A stretch of DNA of 64,000 bases from Sulfurovum sp. (GTDB lineage Bacteria; Campylobacterota; Campylobacteria; Campylobacterales; Sulfurovaceae). The position numbers and the translations under genes are program-made. Numbering within the stretch: position 1 is the first letter of the stretch; each line of letters begins with the position of its first letter. Positions 51,172-60,263 of the stretch are shown here, one piece after another. The DNA is taken from the NCBI GenBank assembly GCA_027082955.1, contig JALWTA010000014.1, positions 1-64,000 of the forward strand, read 5' to 3'. Under the pieces are notes generated by a model. That model made no database searches. It was not told the DNA's origin and saw nothing but the letters and a program-made list of their open reading frames with translations.

Positions 51172-52710
51172 ATGAAACTTTTTACTCTTTTCTTGATACC
51201 TTTTTTGCTTCTTGCCAGACCGTTCAAAGTAGCAAGTTACAATGTCGAAAACCTCTTCGATGCCGTCTACAACGGTACGGAGTATGAGGAGTTCATCCCC
51301 GGAAGGCACAACTGGAACCGGCGTATGGCAGAGAGAAAGCTTGACCATACCGCCGAGGTGCTGTGTGATCTAGATGCCGATATTGTCGGATTGCAGGAGG
51401 TAGAGAATACGCATGTATTCGAGCAGCTGCGCACACGCCTCAAACGTGTCGGGTGCGGGTACCGCTACGGAGCGATCACCCACAAACGGGGTGCCCCGAT
51501 ACAAGTGGCACTCCTCTCACGTTTTCCCATACGCAGTGTCCGTGAGATACAGGTTAGCTACAGCCCGCGGGTACGGAACATTCTTGAAGCGGATGTGCGT
51601 GTGGATGGGCAGGATTTGAAGATTTTTGTCAATCACTGGAAGTCCAAAAGCAGAAAAGGGTATGAGAGTAAACGTATCGCCTATGCCAAAGCACTGAAAC
51701 GACGCATCGATGCGATGTCGTCAGACAAAGCCTACATTGTACTGGGAGATCTCAATACCGATTACGATGCCTACCTGACACTGCCAAAACGGTTGAACGA
51801 TACCGGTGGAAGAATCGGCTTGAACCATTTGCTCAAAACAGTTAAAAACGGTGAGCTTCTTACGCCGGAAACCATTCTTCCGCTACATCAGGAACACGTT
51901 GATCTCTGGACACAGCTGCCCTTCTCTAAACGGTGGAGCCACAAATTTTACGGGAGAAAAAGCACACTCGACCACATCCTCCTGCCTGCATCGATGTTTG
52001 ACGGCAAAGGTATTGACTATGTCAACGGTTCGTTTGGTGTCTTTAAAGCCGATTATCTCTTTACAAAAAAAGGGTACATCAACAGCTGGCAGATCAAAGG
52101 TGCTCAGCATACAGGTAGAGGCTACTCCGATCATCTGCCTATTTATGCACTGTTTGATACAAAGCCTTTTGTGCATGCAGCAAAATATGTGCCGCCAAAA
52201 CCGGTAAACGGCACTATCGAGATGCTCTACCAAAAAGAGAAGCTTGACGTACCTGTCGATCTGAAACATTCGGTTGTCGTACTTAAACGCGGGCGCTATG
52301 CGGTGCTGAAACAGCATCCTGGGGGCAGGGGTATTTTTGTATTTGGTACGGCACGAGGACTGCAAGAGGGGAGTGTCTACACCCTCAGGGTGCAGGAGAT
52401 CCATACCTACAAGGGTCTCAAGGAGATTACTGCCATGGTGAAGCTGAAAGAGGAGGGGAAAGTACAACTTTCTCCATACTACGGTTCACTCAAGAGCATG
52501 CGTCAAAATGAGGTTGTACGTGACATTACAGGCACATATAAAAGAGGATACCTCTATACTCAGGGAGAAAAAATACCGTTCTATTTTAAAAATTGCGCCC
52601 TCACTCCGCCAAACGGCAGTAAACTCAAGATAGCCTATGCGCATATAGGGTATTATAAGAGACTGCAACTGGTTGTCTACAGCCGGAAAGATTTTACTGT
52701 ACTGGAGTAA
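51172..52710 (+). CDS. Exported endonuclease/exonuclease/phosphatase-family protein
   Basis: This 512-residue protein has a signal peptide (LFTLFLIPFLLLA). An EEP fold follows, with VASYNVENLFDA, VGLQEVEN (metal glutamate), VNHWKSKSRKG, LGDLNTDYDAY and YSDHLPIYALF (catalytic DH). It is probably a periplasmic or secreted nuclease. Residues 350-512 form an extra OB-like region seen in some extracellular nucleases. The ribosome site is weak. Confidence 0.88.
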   Translation: MKLFTLFLIPFLLLARPFKVASYNVENLFDAVYNGTEYEEFIPGRHNWNRRMAERKLDHTAEVLCDLDADIVGLQEVENTHVFEQLRTRLKRVGCGYRYGAITHKRGAPIQVALLSRFPIRSVREIQVSYSPRVRNILEADVRVDGQDLKIFVNHWKSKSRKGYESKRIAYAKALKRRIDAMSSDKAYIVLGDLNTDYDAYLTLPKRLNDTGGRIGLNHLLKTVKNGELLTPETILPLHQEHVDLWTQLPFSKRWSHKFYGRKSTLDHILLPASMFDGKGIDYVNGSFGVFKADYLFTKKGYINSWQIKGAQHTGRGYSDHLPIYALFDTKPFVHAAKYVPPKPVNGTIEMLYQKEKLDVPVDLKHSVVVLKRGRYAVLKQHPGGRGIFVFGTARGLQEGSVYTLRVQEIHTYKGLKEITAMVKLKEEGKVQLSPYYGSLKSMRQNEVVRDITGTYKRGYLYTQGEKIPFYFKNCALTPPNGSKLKIAYAHIGYYKRLQLVVYSRKDFTVLE

Positions 52711-52713
52711 GGA

Positions 52714-53148
52714 ATGGCGTACTACACATGGATACTGGCATTTCATGTCATGAGTTTTATCAGTTGGATGGCAATGTTGTTCTACTTGCCGAGACTCTTT
52801 ATCTACCACCGGGAACATGCCGATATAAAAGCCTTTACAGAAGTGGTTAAGATACAGGAGTACAAACTGATGAAGTATATCGGCGTACCTGCAATGTGGG
52901 CGACGATCATCTCGGGTGGTACGATGCTCTACCTTAACAGCGGCATTTTCTCAAGCGGCGGCTGGATGCATGCAAAACTCTTTTTTGTCGCACTGCTGAT
53001 TGCCTACCATTTCTCTTTGGAGAAGATACGCAAACGTATGCTTGAGGATGATCACTATAAAACCGGAAAATGGTTTAGAGTGTACAATGAAGTACCGACA
53101 CTGCTGATGATCGGCATTGTTATCATGGTAGTTGTGAGACCGTTTTAA
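52714..53148 (+). CDS. hemJ: Protoporphyrinogen oxidase HemJ
   Basis: HemJ (144 residues) is a membrane protein that oxidises protoporphyrinogen IX in many bacteria lacking HemG and HemY. Four spans are visible (WILAFHVMSFISWMAMLFYL, MWATIISGGTMLYL, KLFFVALLIAYHFSLEKI, LLMIGIVIMVVV). His10 and Lys91-type residues are in the expected HVMSFISWMA and HAKLFFV contexts. It lies 3 bases after the nuclease gene, with TAAGGA at the start. Confidence 0.88.
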   Translation: MAYYTWILAFHVMSFISWMAMLFYLPRLFIYHREHADIKAFTEVVKIQEYKLMKYIGVPAMWATIISGGTMLYLNSGIFSSGGWMHAKLFFVALLIAYHFSLEKIRKRMLEDDHYKTGKWFRVYNEVPTLLMIGIVIMVVVRPF

Positions 53149-53212
53149 AACCATGAAACTAAATTATTTTGTGTTATAATCTTTCACATCAAACCATATA
53201 AAGGATAAACCC

Positions 53213-54013
53213 ATGGAACTACCCGCTTTGAAACTGCCGCAGGTGCACCTGCCGTTTGATATTCCGCTGTTGGCACATCCGCCAATTGATCATTTTGTAA
53301 TTGCTATTCCGGTGTTGGTACTGCTGATCGAGATCATTAACATCTTCGCCAAAAAACGTGCGATCGGAACGATCTCTTTTGTACTGCTTGTCATCGGTAT
53401 GGTTGCGGCTGTCGGTGCCTACCTGACAGGACTGCATGATGGTTCCGAAGTGTTTGATGCTCTGACACAGGCAGGACAGTCCGAACTGAAAGAGCATAAG
53501 CTTCTGGGAACCTACCTTATGCTGGCTTCTGCGGTGGTTGTCGTATTCAAATTGCTTTCTGCGATGATCAAGCGCGGATTGATGAAGGCTACGTATCTGC
53601 TCGTATTGATCGTTTTTGTTGCAGGTCTTTTCAAGCAGGGACATGACGGGGGAGAACTTGTCTACAAATATGGCGCCAATGTCGCACGTGTTGCCGATCT
53701 TGACAGTGATCTTTCCGATGCCCAAGATGAGCTTGACGATGCCAATGATGCATTGAGCAATGTGAAGTCACAGCTTCAGGAGTTGAAGGCAAAAGCGGCA
53801 CAGGGAACGACAGAAGCGAAGCAAACAGTTTCCAAGGTTGTTGACACTGCGGTACAAAAAACAGAAGAAGCGGTTGAAAAGGTCAAACAGAGCGCAGCAG
53901 ATACGGTTGGTGTAGTGAAACAGAAAGCTGCAGAAATGACTGAGAGTGCACCGACTCCGGAGATCGAGAAAGTTTCACAAGAGCCTCAGCCGGTTCCCGT
54001 AGAAACACACTGA
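53213..54013 (+). CDS. DUF2231 membrane protein with coiled-coil tail
   Basis: This 266-residue protein has an N-terminal four-span region (about residues 24-150, with the LAHPPIDHFVIAIPVLVLLI signature of DUF2231). A long charged coiled coil follows (about 160-250, DLSDAQDELDDANDALSNVK). DUF2231 proteins are often associated with heme or metal membrane enzymes, but the function is unknown. Histidines in HPPIDH, TGLHDGSE and KQGHDGGE could bind metal or heme. Confidence 0.75.
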   Translation: MELPALKLPQVHLPFDIPLLAHPPIDHFVIAIPVLVLLIEIINIFAKKRAIGTISFVLLVIGMVAAVGAYLTGLHDGSEVFDALTQAGQSELKEHKLLGTYLMLASAVVVVFKLLSAMIKRGLMKATYLLVLIVFVAGLFKQGHDGGELVYKYGANVARVADLDSDLSDAQDELDDANDALSNVKSQLQELKAKAAQGTTEAKQTVSKVVDTAVQKTEEAVEKVKQSAADTVGVVKQKAAEMTESAPTPEIEKVSQEPQPVPVETH

Positions 54014-54026
54014 CAGCATGTTGTGA

Positions 54027-54377
54027 TCAGGACGATCCGTCGTCCTCATCCTCATCCATTTCATACTTCTCTTTAGGCTCTACCTTTTTCAGTGTAGAGA
54101 GGTAAGCCGCCATCTCTTCTATCTGTTTATCTGTCAATGACTGTGCGAAAGAAACCATAATTGTACCAAATGCACTGCGTGTTTTCCCGGCTTTAAGATC
54201 CTTTAGCCGTCTGACAAGCACCTCTTTCTTTCTGCCTTGAAGTCTTGGTGTTACACCGATTCCTTCGGCATAGATACCATGACAGGAACTGCATCCGTTT
54301 TTCATATAGAGCTGCTGCATGTTTTCTCCAGCAAAAAGCAGCGATGATAGCACAAAAATCCATGTCATATGTCGCAT
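54027..54377 (-). CDS. Small c-type cytochrome
   Basis: This 116-residue periplasmic protein has a signal peptide (MTWIFVLSSLLFAG), the heme motif CSSCHG near residue 29 and a likely axial methionine in GTIMVSF. A very acidic tail follows (YEMDEDEDDGSS). It is a class I monoheme electron carrier. GAAAGGAG lies upstream of the ATG, and the truA gene precedes it by 12 bases. Confidence 0.9.
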   Translation of the reverse strand: MRHMTWIFVLSSLLFAGENMQQLYMKNGCSSCHGIYAEGIGVTPRLQGRKKEVLVRRLKDLKAGKTRSAFGTIMVSFAQSLTDKQIEEMAAYLSTLKKVEPKEKYEMDEDEDDGSS

Positions 54378-54389
54378 TATTATCTCCTT

Positions 54390-55115
54390 TCAATAAAATA
54401 TCTTTGCCAAATAAAGTCCCTGTGCAGGTGCAAGGGTATGCAGGTACTGTCTTTCTCCTGCAAGTTGTGACAAAAGAGAGTGCCTATCCCATTTTCCAAA
54501 AGCGTATTGCATAACGCCCTCTACCATCATCCTCACCTGTGATCGCAAAAAACCGTCCGCTTCAAATGTAATAATGTGGCGGTTTTTATATCGGTAGTAG
54601 CGGCTATGGTAAATTGTCCGTACGGTTGTATGGGGCTGGGAGCCTGTTTTGTGAAAGTATTTAAAGTCATGTTCACCCTCAAAGAGTGAGAGCGCCTCAT
54701 GTAGTTTATCTATCTCAAAATGAGCCGGATAGCTCGCTAGGTATCGTCTCTCAAACACAGAAGGGGTTGTTGTGGTGAAGAGATAGCGGTAAAGGCGTTT
54801 TTGGGCCGAAAAGCGTGCATGAAAATGCATATCGACGGGGGTGATATGCTTGATGTAGATGCCATCCAGCTTTTGGTTCAGAATATATCGGAGCCTTTGT
54901 ATATCGTGCCAAAAATCAGGTATATCAAAGTGTATCACCTGACCTGTTGCATGGACACCTCGGTCTGTTCGTCCGCTTCCAATGACCGGACTGTCAATAT
55001 GAAGTGAACGCAGAACATCCTCTATGGCATGTGTTATGGTCAAAGGTGTGGAGGTTTGCCGCTGGAAACCGTAAAAGGCACTTCCATCGTAGGCAATAAC
55101 TGCTTTGATGCGCAT
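54390..55115 (-). CDS. truA: tRNA pseudouridine synthase A
   Basis: TruA (241 residues) makes pseudouridine at tRNA positions 38-40. The catalytic aspartate is in GSGRTDRGVHATGQV near residue 55, and FSAQKRLYRYLF and FLRSQVRMMVEGVM are present. ATG at 55115 overlaps the stop of the LptF/G gene as TAATG. Upstream in-frame codons belong to that gene's antiparallel reading and are not TruA. Confidence 0.95.
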   Translation of the reverse strand: MRIKAVIAYDGSAFYGFQRQTSTPLTITHAIEDVLRSLHIDSPVIGSGRTDRGVHATGQVIHFDIPDFWHDIQRLRYILNQKLDGIYIKHITPVDMHFHARFSAQKRLYRYLFTTTTPSVFERRYLASYPAHFEIDKLHEALSLFEGEHDFKYFHKTGSQPHTTVRTIYHSRYYRYKNRHIITFEADGFLRSQVRMMVEGVMQYAFGKWDRHSLLSQLAGERQYLHTLAPAQGLYLAKIFY

Positions 55116-56137
55116 TAGAAATACCTTGCTACCCGTTTTTTGAAAAGATATACACCAAAAGCAAAGACAGAGAATATTGCTGCAAAAAGAAGCGGCAGAG
55201 TACCCCATTTCTCAAGTGAGGATGCGATCAGATAGAGTGCAAGCGCTGTAAGAAAAATGACGATGTAGGTGTGGTTTGCCTGATATCTCGGGTTGATCAT
55301 GCTGAATGCTGAAACCAGATAGAGCGAAAGGAACGGTATAAGACTGGTGAAGAGAAAGAAGTAGAGCCGGTGTCGGATATGGCTGTTTGTAGGTGCTTTC
55401 TTCCAGTAGGCTATGGTATCTTGAAAATGGTATTGCTTCTTGGGCGTTGTATCAAATGCCTGAAACGTTTTGTACTTTGCCTGCTGGAGAGTATCTTGCG
55501 TATAGGTGTATCCGTAACCGTTTTGCAGCAGCAGTGATGCCTGTCCGTCGTGTTTTTGCATTTTCCCTCTCTTCGCAGCGAAAAACTGTTCATTGTTCAT
55601 ATCTGTACGGTTATAAATCACCAGATCTTTGAACGTACCGTCATCGTTTTTTTCTTTCACATAGATGTAGTAGTCACCAAACTTCTGTCCAAGTTTTCCA
55701 GGAACAATATTGAGTTTCGCTTCTGCCTTTTTCTCCTCTTTGAACGAGTTGTACAGTTGTTTGCTCATAGGCATGGCAAGCAGGGAAATGACCAGCATCA
55801 AGGCTGAAAACAGAATACTGACAATAAGCAGACCCCGTAAAATCCTGTTGGCTTTCAGTCCAAGTGCGTACAGTGCAATCAATTCATTATCGACAGAGAG
55901 CTTGATGAGCACATTGGCAAGTGCTGCGACGAAAGAGACAGGAAGTGTGTAGAATACAATGTTGGGGACAGAGTAGCTGTAGAGTTGAATAAGCTCGGGA
56001 AATGTCAACTGTATCTGTGCCGTCAGTGCTGCAATTTTAACGAGATAGACCAACGATATAATGAGAAAAAAAGGAACAAATATCGTCAGAAAAGCGTGTG
56101 TAAAGTTTTCTGAGATATATCCTCTGATATTAACCAT
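55115..56137 (-). CDS. LptF/LptG-family lipopolysaccharide export permease
   Basis: This 340-residue inner-membrane protein has the YjgP/YjgQ layout: three N-terminal spans (FLTIFVPFFLIISLVYLVKI, and segments near 50-75 and 95-120), a periplasmic domain of about 120 residues, and three C-terminal spans. It works with LptBC to move LPS towards the outer membrane. Campylobacterota carry separate LptF and LptG genes; which one this is cannot be settled here. It overlaps the prepilin peptidase gene by 8 bases. Confidence 0.88.
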   Translation of the reverse strand: MVNIRGYISENFTHAFLTIFVPFFLIISLVYLVKIAALTAQIQLTFPELIQLYSYSVPNIVFYTLPVSFVAALANVLIKLSVDNELIALYALGLKANRILRGLLIVSILFSALMLVISLLAMPMSKQLYNSFKEEKKAEAKLNIVPGKLGQKFGDYYIYVKEKNDDGTFKDLVIYNRTDMNNEQFFAAKRGKMQKHDGQASLLLQNGYGYTYTQDTLQQAKYKTFQAFDTTPKKQYHFQDTIAYWKKAPTNSHIRHRLYFFLFTSLIPFLSLYLVSAFSMINPRYQANHTYIVIFLTALALYLIASSLEKWGTLPLLFAAIFSVFAFGVYLFKKRVARYF

Positions 56138-56870
56138 AGATCACCTTCTCGATCAGTTGCAGGGTTTGGGTATCGTATATATAGACAATAAAGGTTGCCA
56201 TAGCCAGAAAAGGAACAAAAGGAACTCCGGTCTCTCTTTTGATCAGAGAAGGGACGACAGCAAGAATGGCAGAAAGGAAGAGCGCTGCAAAAAAATTTGG
56301 AAAACCTAGCAGTGCTCCCATGGTACCTGCAACGATGACATCCGCTCCTCCCATTGCCTGACGTCGTGCTATAAGAGACGAGAAAAGGCCGATTAGGTAA
56401 AGTCCTCCCGCAGCTATAGCGGCATACATTGCGGCATGGAGAAAGTCCGGCTGAATAAGGGCAAAAATCAGGGCAGCAAAGTTGACATTGTCCGGTACAG
56501 CCATATATTTAAAATCAATCATAACCAATGCAAAGAGTGCGGCAAAGCTGAAAGCGACAAACGGAAGATACCAGACGAGTCCAAGTTTGAAGTAGAGGAT
56601 GACAAAGAGAATACCGGTGATCAATTCGACGAGAGGATACTGTTTGGCTATGGGTGCATTGCAAAAAGCGCATTTCCCTCTTAGAAAAAGCCAAGAGAGC
56701 ACTGGAATGTTATGGTACCACTTTAACGGTGTGCTGCAGTGTTGGCAATGGGATGCCGGAAAGGCAATGTTCTCCCCTTTGGGGATACGGTAGATGACGA
56801 CATTCAAAAACGAACCTATCATCAAGCCGATAATAAAAACCACTATACTGATCAAAATTGTGTCGGTCAT
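56130..56870 (-). CDS. pilD: Prepilin leader peptidase / N-methyltransferase
   Basis: This 246-residue membrane protein has the GSFLNVVIYRIP motif, the paired CxxC metal site (CQHC and CAFC), and the two catalytic aspartates in ALVMIDFKYMAVPD and MGGADVIVAG. It cleaves and methylates type IV pilin or type II secretion pseudopilins. No pilin gene is in the window. Its ATG overlaps the uppS stop as ATGA. Confidence 0.92.
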   Translation of the reverse strand: MTDTILISIVVFIIGLMIGSFLNVVIYRIPKGENIAFPASHCQHCSTPLKWYHNIPVLSWLFLRGKCAFCNAPIAKQYPLVELITGILFVILYFKLGLVWYLPFVAFSFAALFALVMIDFKYMAVPDNVNFAALIFALIQPDFLHAAMYAAIAAGGLYLIGLFSSLIARRQAMGGADVIVAGTMGALLGFPNFFAALFLSAILAVVPSLIKRETGVPFVPFLAMATFIVYIYDTQTLQLIEKVIYG

Positions 56871-57556
56871 GACAATCCTCCAAATCGCCGGTTTCTGTTT
56901 TGAAAATCGGTTACGATATCATCAAGCTCTTCTACTGTAAAGTCCGGCCAGAGTGTTTGGGTAAAATAAAATTCCGCATAAGAGAGCTGCCATAGCAGAA
57001 AGTTGGAAACCCGTTCCTCGCCACTGGTGCGGATCAGCAGGTCAATATCACTGTAGGGTGTCTGTAGTGCCGCTGAGATATCTGCTTCGGTGACCTCTTC
57101 CTTTCCTACAGCGATCAGGCTGTTGACCGCATGGGTGATCTCCGCCCTTCCGCCATAGTTGAGTGCCAAAATATGGGTCAGGTCTGTGTTGTGTCGTGTC
57201 GCTTCTTCTGTTTTTCGGATGCGCTCTTGTAGCTTGGAAGAGAATGCCTTCATGTCACCTATTGCAAGAAATTTGACGTTGTTCTCCTGATAGGTGGCAA
57301 GTTCTTTTTGCAGATAGCGGTCGAGCAGACGCATGAGAAAATCTACTTCAAGTTTGGGGCGTTTCCAGTTTTCGGTACTGAAAGCATAGAAAGTGACAGT
57401 TTCAATCTCTGGATGCTTGGCACAATAGCGTGTGACATCACGGATGATCTCTGCACCCTGTTCATGCCCTTTGGTGCGGGCAAGACCACGCTGTGCTGCC
57501 CAGCGTCCGTTTCCGTCCATGATGATGGCAAGGTTTTTCAGTGGTGTTTTAGTCAT
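56867..57556 (-). CDS. uppS: Undecaprenyl diphosphate synthase
   Basis: UppS (229 residues) makes the C55 lipid carrier precursor for cell wall synthesis. It has LAIIMDGNGRWAAQRG with the catalytic aspartate, FYAFSTENWKRP, ALNYGGRAEI and DLLIRTSGEERVSNFLLWQ. ATG at 57556 overlaps coaBC by 8 bases. It forms an operon glmU-coaBC-uppS-pilD with coupled starts. Confidence 0.96.
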   Translation of the reverse strand: MTKTPLKNLAIIMDGNGRWAAQRGLARTKGHEQGAEIIRDVTRYCAKHPEIETVTFYAFSTENWKRPKLEVDFLMRLLDRYLQKELATYQENNVKFLAIGDMKAFSSKLQERIRKTEEATRHNTDLTHILALNYGGRAEITHAVNSLIAVGKEEVTEADISAALQTPYSDIDLLIRTSGEERVSNFLLWQLSYAEFYFTQTLWPDFTVEELDDIVTDFQNRNRRFGGLS

Positions 57557-58817
57557 CGGCAAGTACTTTCGCGTGGTCGAGTATTTTTTGTGCGAGGGTT
57601 GTCTTGTCTGCTCTGCCAAGCGGTGCTGTTTCATCAGCAGTGATGAAGGTGATCTCGTTTTCATCCCCGCCAAAGCTTTTGGCATCTTCAAGCAGGTTGT
57701 AACAGACGGCATCTACCTCTTTTTGCTGCAGGAGTGCTTTGGCATTTTCAAGCCCTTGGGTACTGTCCATCTCTGCCTTGAATGCAACGGTATGGATGCC
57801 ATCTTTATTTAAAGAAGAGAGAATATCCGGTGTTTGTGTCAGTTCAAGTGCCCATGTATCACCGAGCATACTCTTTTTCAGTTTTCCCTTTTGAGGGAAC
57901 TTCGGTTTGTAGTCTGCCACCGCAGCTACCATGAAAAGATATGGTGTCTTTTGGATGAGCATGCGTGCTTCTGAAGAGTTCATACTCGCTTTGCTCATGA
58001 CACCTTTTTTGGCAACACGTATTGCATCGACAGTGTAGTCAAGCATCTCTTCGGCATCTTCTACTTCGATGGTGTAGATGCTCTGCGGCAGACCGATAGT
58101 ATCTTTAGTGGTGATGTAGCAGACGTCCGCTCCACGTAGGTAGAGTGCAGTGGCGATCGCTTTTGCCATCTTGCCAGAAGAGTAGTTGCTGATGTAACGC
58201 ACCTCGTCGATCTTCTCTCTGGTACCGCCACCTGTGACCACCACACGTCTGTCACTCCAGAAAGGATCTTTGTAGAGGGCTTTGGCTGTATGGAAAAAGA
58301 TCTCTTCCGGATCAGCAAGTGCTCCGTTTCCCTCATCACCGCAGGCAAGTGTTTTGCTTTGCGGTTCGACTACCTCAATGTCATTGACCTTGAGCATCTT
58401 TAAAGAGCCTTCAGTGTAGTGGTTGGCAAGCATCTGTGTATTGGCGGCAGGTGCGACAATGAGCTGTCCTTTAAATGCAAGAGCACTCTGCAGTAAAATG
58501 TTGTCTGCTATCCCCTTGGAGAGTTTGTTAAGGGTATTGGCTGTTGCCGGAGCAATGACAAAAACATCACACTGTTTACCGAGCTCAATATGGTTGAGGG
58601 TACTGCTCCAGCTCTCTGTTGTTTCGGTAAGCACAGGGTTTCTGGTGAGTGCTTCAAACGTGAGTGCAGAGACAAAACGCTCGGCTGAGGGTGTCATGAC
58701 CACATGCACCTGTGCACCGGCTTTGACAAGCAGTCTGGCAAGGTCACACACTTTGTAGGCAGAGATACTGCCGGTAACGCCAAGCAGCACATGTTTGCCT
58801 GAAAGATCGATTTGCAT
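57549..58817 (-). CDS. coaBC: Bifunctional phosphopantothenoylcysteine decarboxylase / synthetase
   Basis: CoaBC (Dfp, 422 residues) carries out two steps of coenzyme A synthesis. The N-terminal flavin domain has GVTGSISAYK, the active histidine in NHIELGK and PAANTQML. The C-terminal synthetase has VVVTGGGTREKIDEVRYISN and SSGKMA. The ATG at 58817 is one base after the glmU stop; GGAG in the end of glmU serves as ribosome site. Confidence 0.96.
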   Translation of the reverse strand: MQIDLSGKHVLLGVTGSISAYKVCDLARLLVKAGAQVHVVMTPSAERFVSALTFEALTRNPVLTETTESWSSTLNHIELGKQCDVFVIAPATANTLNKLSKGIADNILLQSALAFKGQLIVAPAANTQMLANHYTEGSLKMLKVNDIEVVEPQSKTLACGDEGNGALADPEEIFFHTAKALYKDPFWSDRRVVVTGGGTREKIDEVRYISNYSSGKMAKAIATALYLRGADVCYITTKDTIGLPQSIYTIEVEDAEEMLDYTVDAIRVAKKGVMSKASMNSSEARMLIQKTPYLFMVAAVADYKPKFPQKGKLKKSMLGDTWALELTQTPDILSSLNKDGIHTVAFKAEMDSTQGLENAKALLQQKEVDAVCYNLLEDAKSFGGDENEITFITADETAPLGRADKTTLAQKILDHAKVLADD

Positions 58818-58818
58818 A

Positions 58819-60111
58819 TTAGTTCTCTCCGAAAAATTTATAAAAGAAGTTTTTGACACGTTTGAGCGGTGTTCTGGAGATTGCCAGTTCACCCTGTGCG
58901 ACATCTTTGTTGACGGTCGTACCTGCAGCGATCATCACATCATCCTCCACCGTTACGGGTGCCACGAGTTGTGTATCGGAACCGACAAAGACGTTTTTGC
59001 CGATCTTTGTGGGGTATTTGGCTTTGCCGTCATAGTTACAGGTGATCACCCCGGCACCAATGTTGCTTCCCTCATCGATACTCGCATCGCCAAGGTAGGC
59101 AAGATGTCCTGCCTTGACACCGGTAAGGGTCGATTTTTTGACCTCGACAAAGTTGCCGATATGGGTATCTTTGAGTACAGAACCGGGACGTATGCGTCCC
59201 ATAGGTCCGACATCGGAGTTTTCAATGTGGGAATCTTCAACGACAGAACCGGCTTTGATGTGAGCCTTAATGAGTCTGCTGTGCCCTTCGATGCTGACAC
59301 CGTTTTCAAGGATGCACTCTCCTTCAAATGTGGCACGGCAGTCGATGTAGATGGTCTCTGGAAGACGCATGATGACACCCTGCATCATGAGTGCCTCTTT
59401 AATGCGACGCTGCATGATCTCTTCAGCATGGGCGAGGTCAAGCTTGGAGTTGACCCCTTTGAACTCCTCCTCTTCGACAAAGACAGGGTGTACTGTTCTG
59501 CCTTCTTCGACTGCCATTTTGACAATGTCGGTAAGGTAGTACTCTTTTTGTGCATTGTTGTTGTCAAGCATCGGAATATAGCGTTCCAGCAGTTCGGTGT
59601 TGACTGCATAGATACCGGCATTGACTGTTTTGACATTGAGCTGTTCAGGCGTACAGTCTTTCTGTTCGACGATCTCTCGAACCTCGCCGTTTTCGATGAT
59701 CACTCTGCCGTAGCCGCTGGGATTCTCAAGCTTGATGACAGACATGTTGATGTCAGCATCACCGGCAGTAAGTGCGCGCAGCGATGCTTCGGTAACAAGA
59801 GGCATATCACCGTTTAGAATGAGGGTTCTGCTGTGTTTGGTGTGAACCCCTTTCATCGCACCTCCGGTACCGGGGAACTGTTGAGCATCCTGCAGATGAA
59901 AGTGTATGTTTTCATAATGGGCATTGATCTCGGATTCAATCCGCTCTGCCTGATGGTAGAGTACTACGGTAACATCATCAGAGACAGCCTGTGCAGCATC
60001 GATGGCATGAAAGAGCATCGGTTTTCCGCTGATGGTATGGAGGACTTTGGGGGTCTCTGATTTCATTCTCGTTCCCTGCCCGGCGGCAAGGATGACAATA
60101 CTGATGGACAT
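58819..60111 (-). CDS. glmU: Bifunctional GlmU, UDP-GlcNAc pyrophosphorylase
   Basis: GlmU (430 residues) acetylates glucosamine-1-phosphate and joins it to UTP for wall and LPS synthesis. The N-terminal nucleotidyltransferase has [16 protein letters not shown] and LNGDMPLV. The C-terminal left-handed beta helix has hexapeptide repeats ([35 protein letters not shown]). It leads the glmU-coaBC-uppS-pilD set. Confidence 0.97.
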   Translation of the reverse strand: MSISIVILAAGQGTRMKSETPKVLHTISGKPMLFHAIDAAQAVSDDVTVVLYHQAERIESEINAHYENIHFHLQDAQQFPGTGGAMKGVHTKHSRTLILNGDMPLVTEASLRALTAGDADINMSVIKLENPSGYGRVIIENGEVREIVEQKDCTPEQLNVKTVNAGIYAVNTELLERYIPMLDNNNAQKEYYLTDIVKMAVEEGRTVHPVFVEEEEFKGVNSKLDLAHAEEIMQRRIKEALMMQGVIMRLPETIYIDCRATFEGECILENGVSIEGHSRLIKAHIKAGSVVEDSHIENSDVGPMGRIRPGSVLKDTHIGNFVEVKKSTLTGVKAGHLAYLGDASIDEGSNIGAGVITCNYDGKAKYPTKIGKNVFVGSDTQLVAPVTVEDDVMIAAGTTVNKDVAQGELAISRTPLKRVKNFFYKFFGEN

Positions 60112-60263
60112 TTGAGGTACCTTTGGATAAAATTGTTGTATTTTTGTATGTGATTATATCGAATTGAGATTAAGGGCGGTGTAAAGAAATAGCTCTCATT
60201 CGATTTGGGTTAAAGTGTGATTGCTATAATAGCATTCAAATATGTTATGAAGAAAAGGCCAGC

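Noticed and set aside
58795-59817. Plus-strand open frame of 340 codons
   Set aside because: It is antisense to glmU and the start of coaBC, both of which have clear family motifs. The frame has no recognisable domain.
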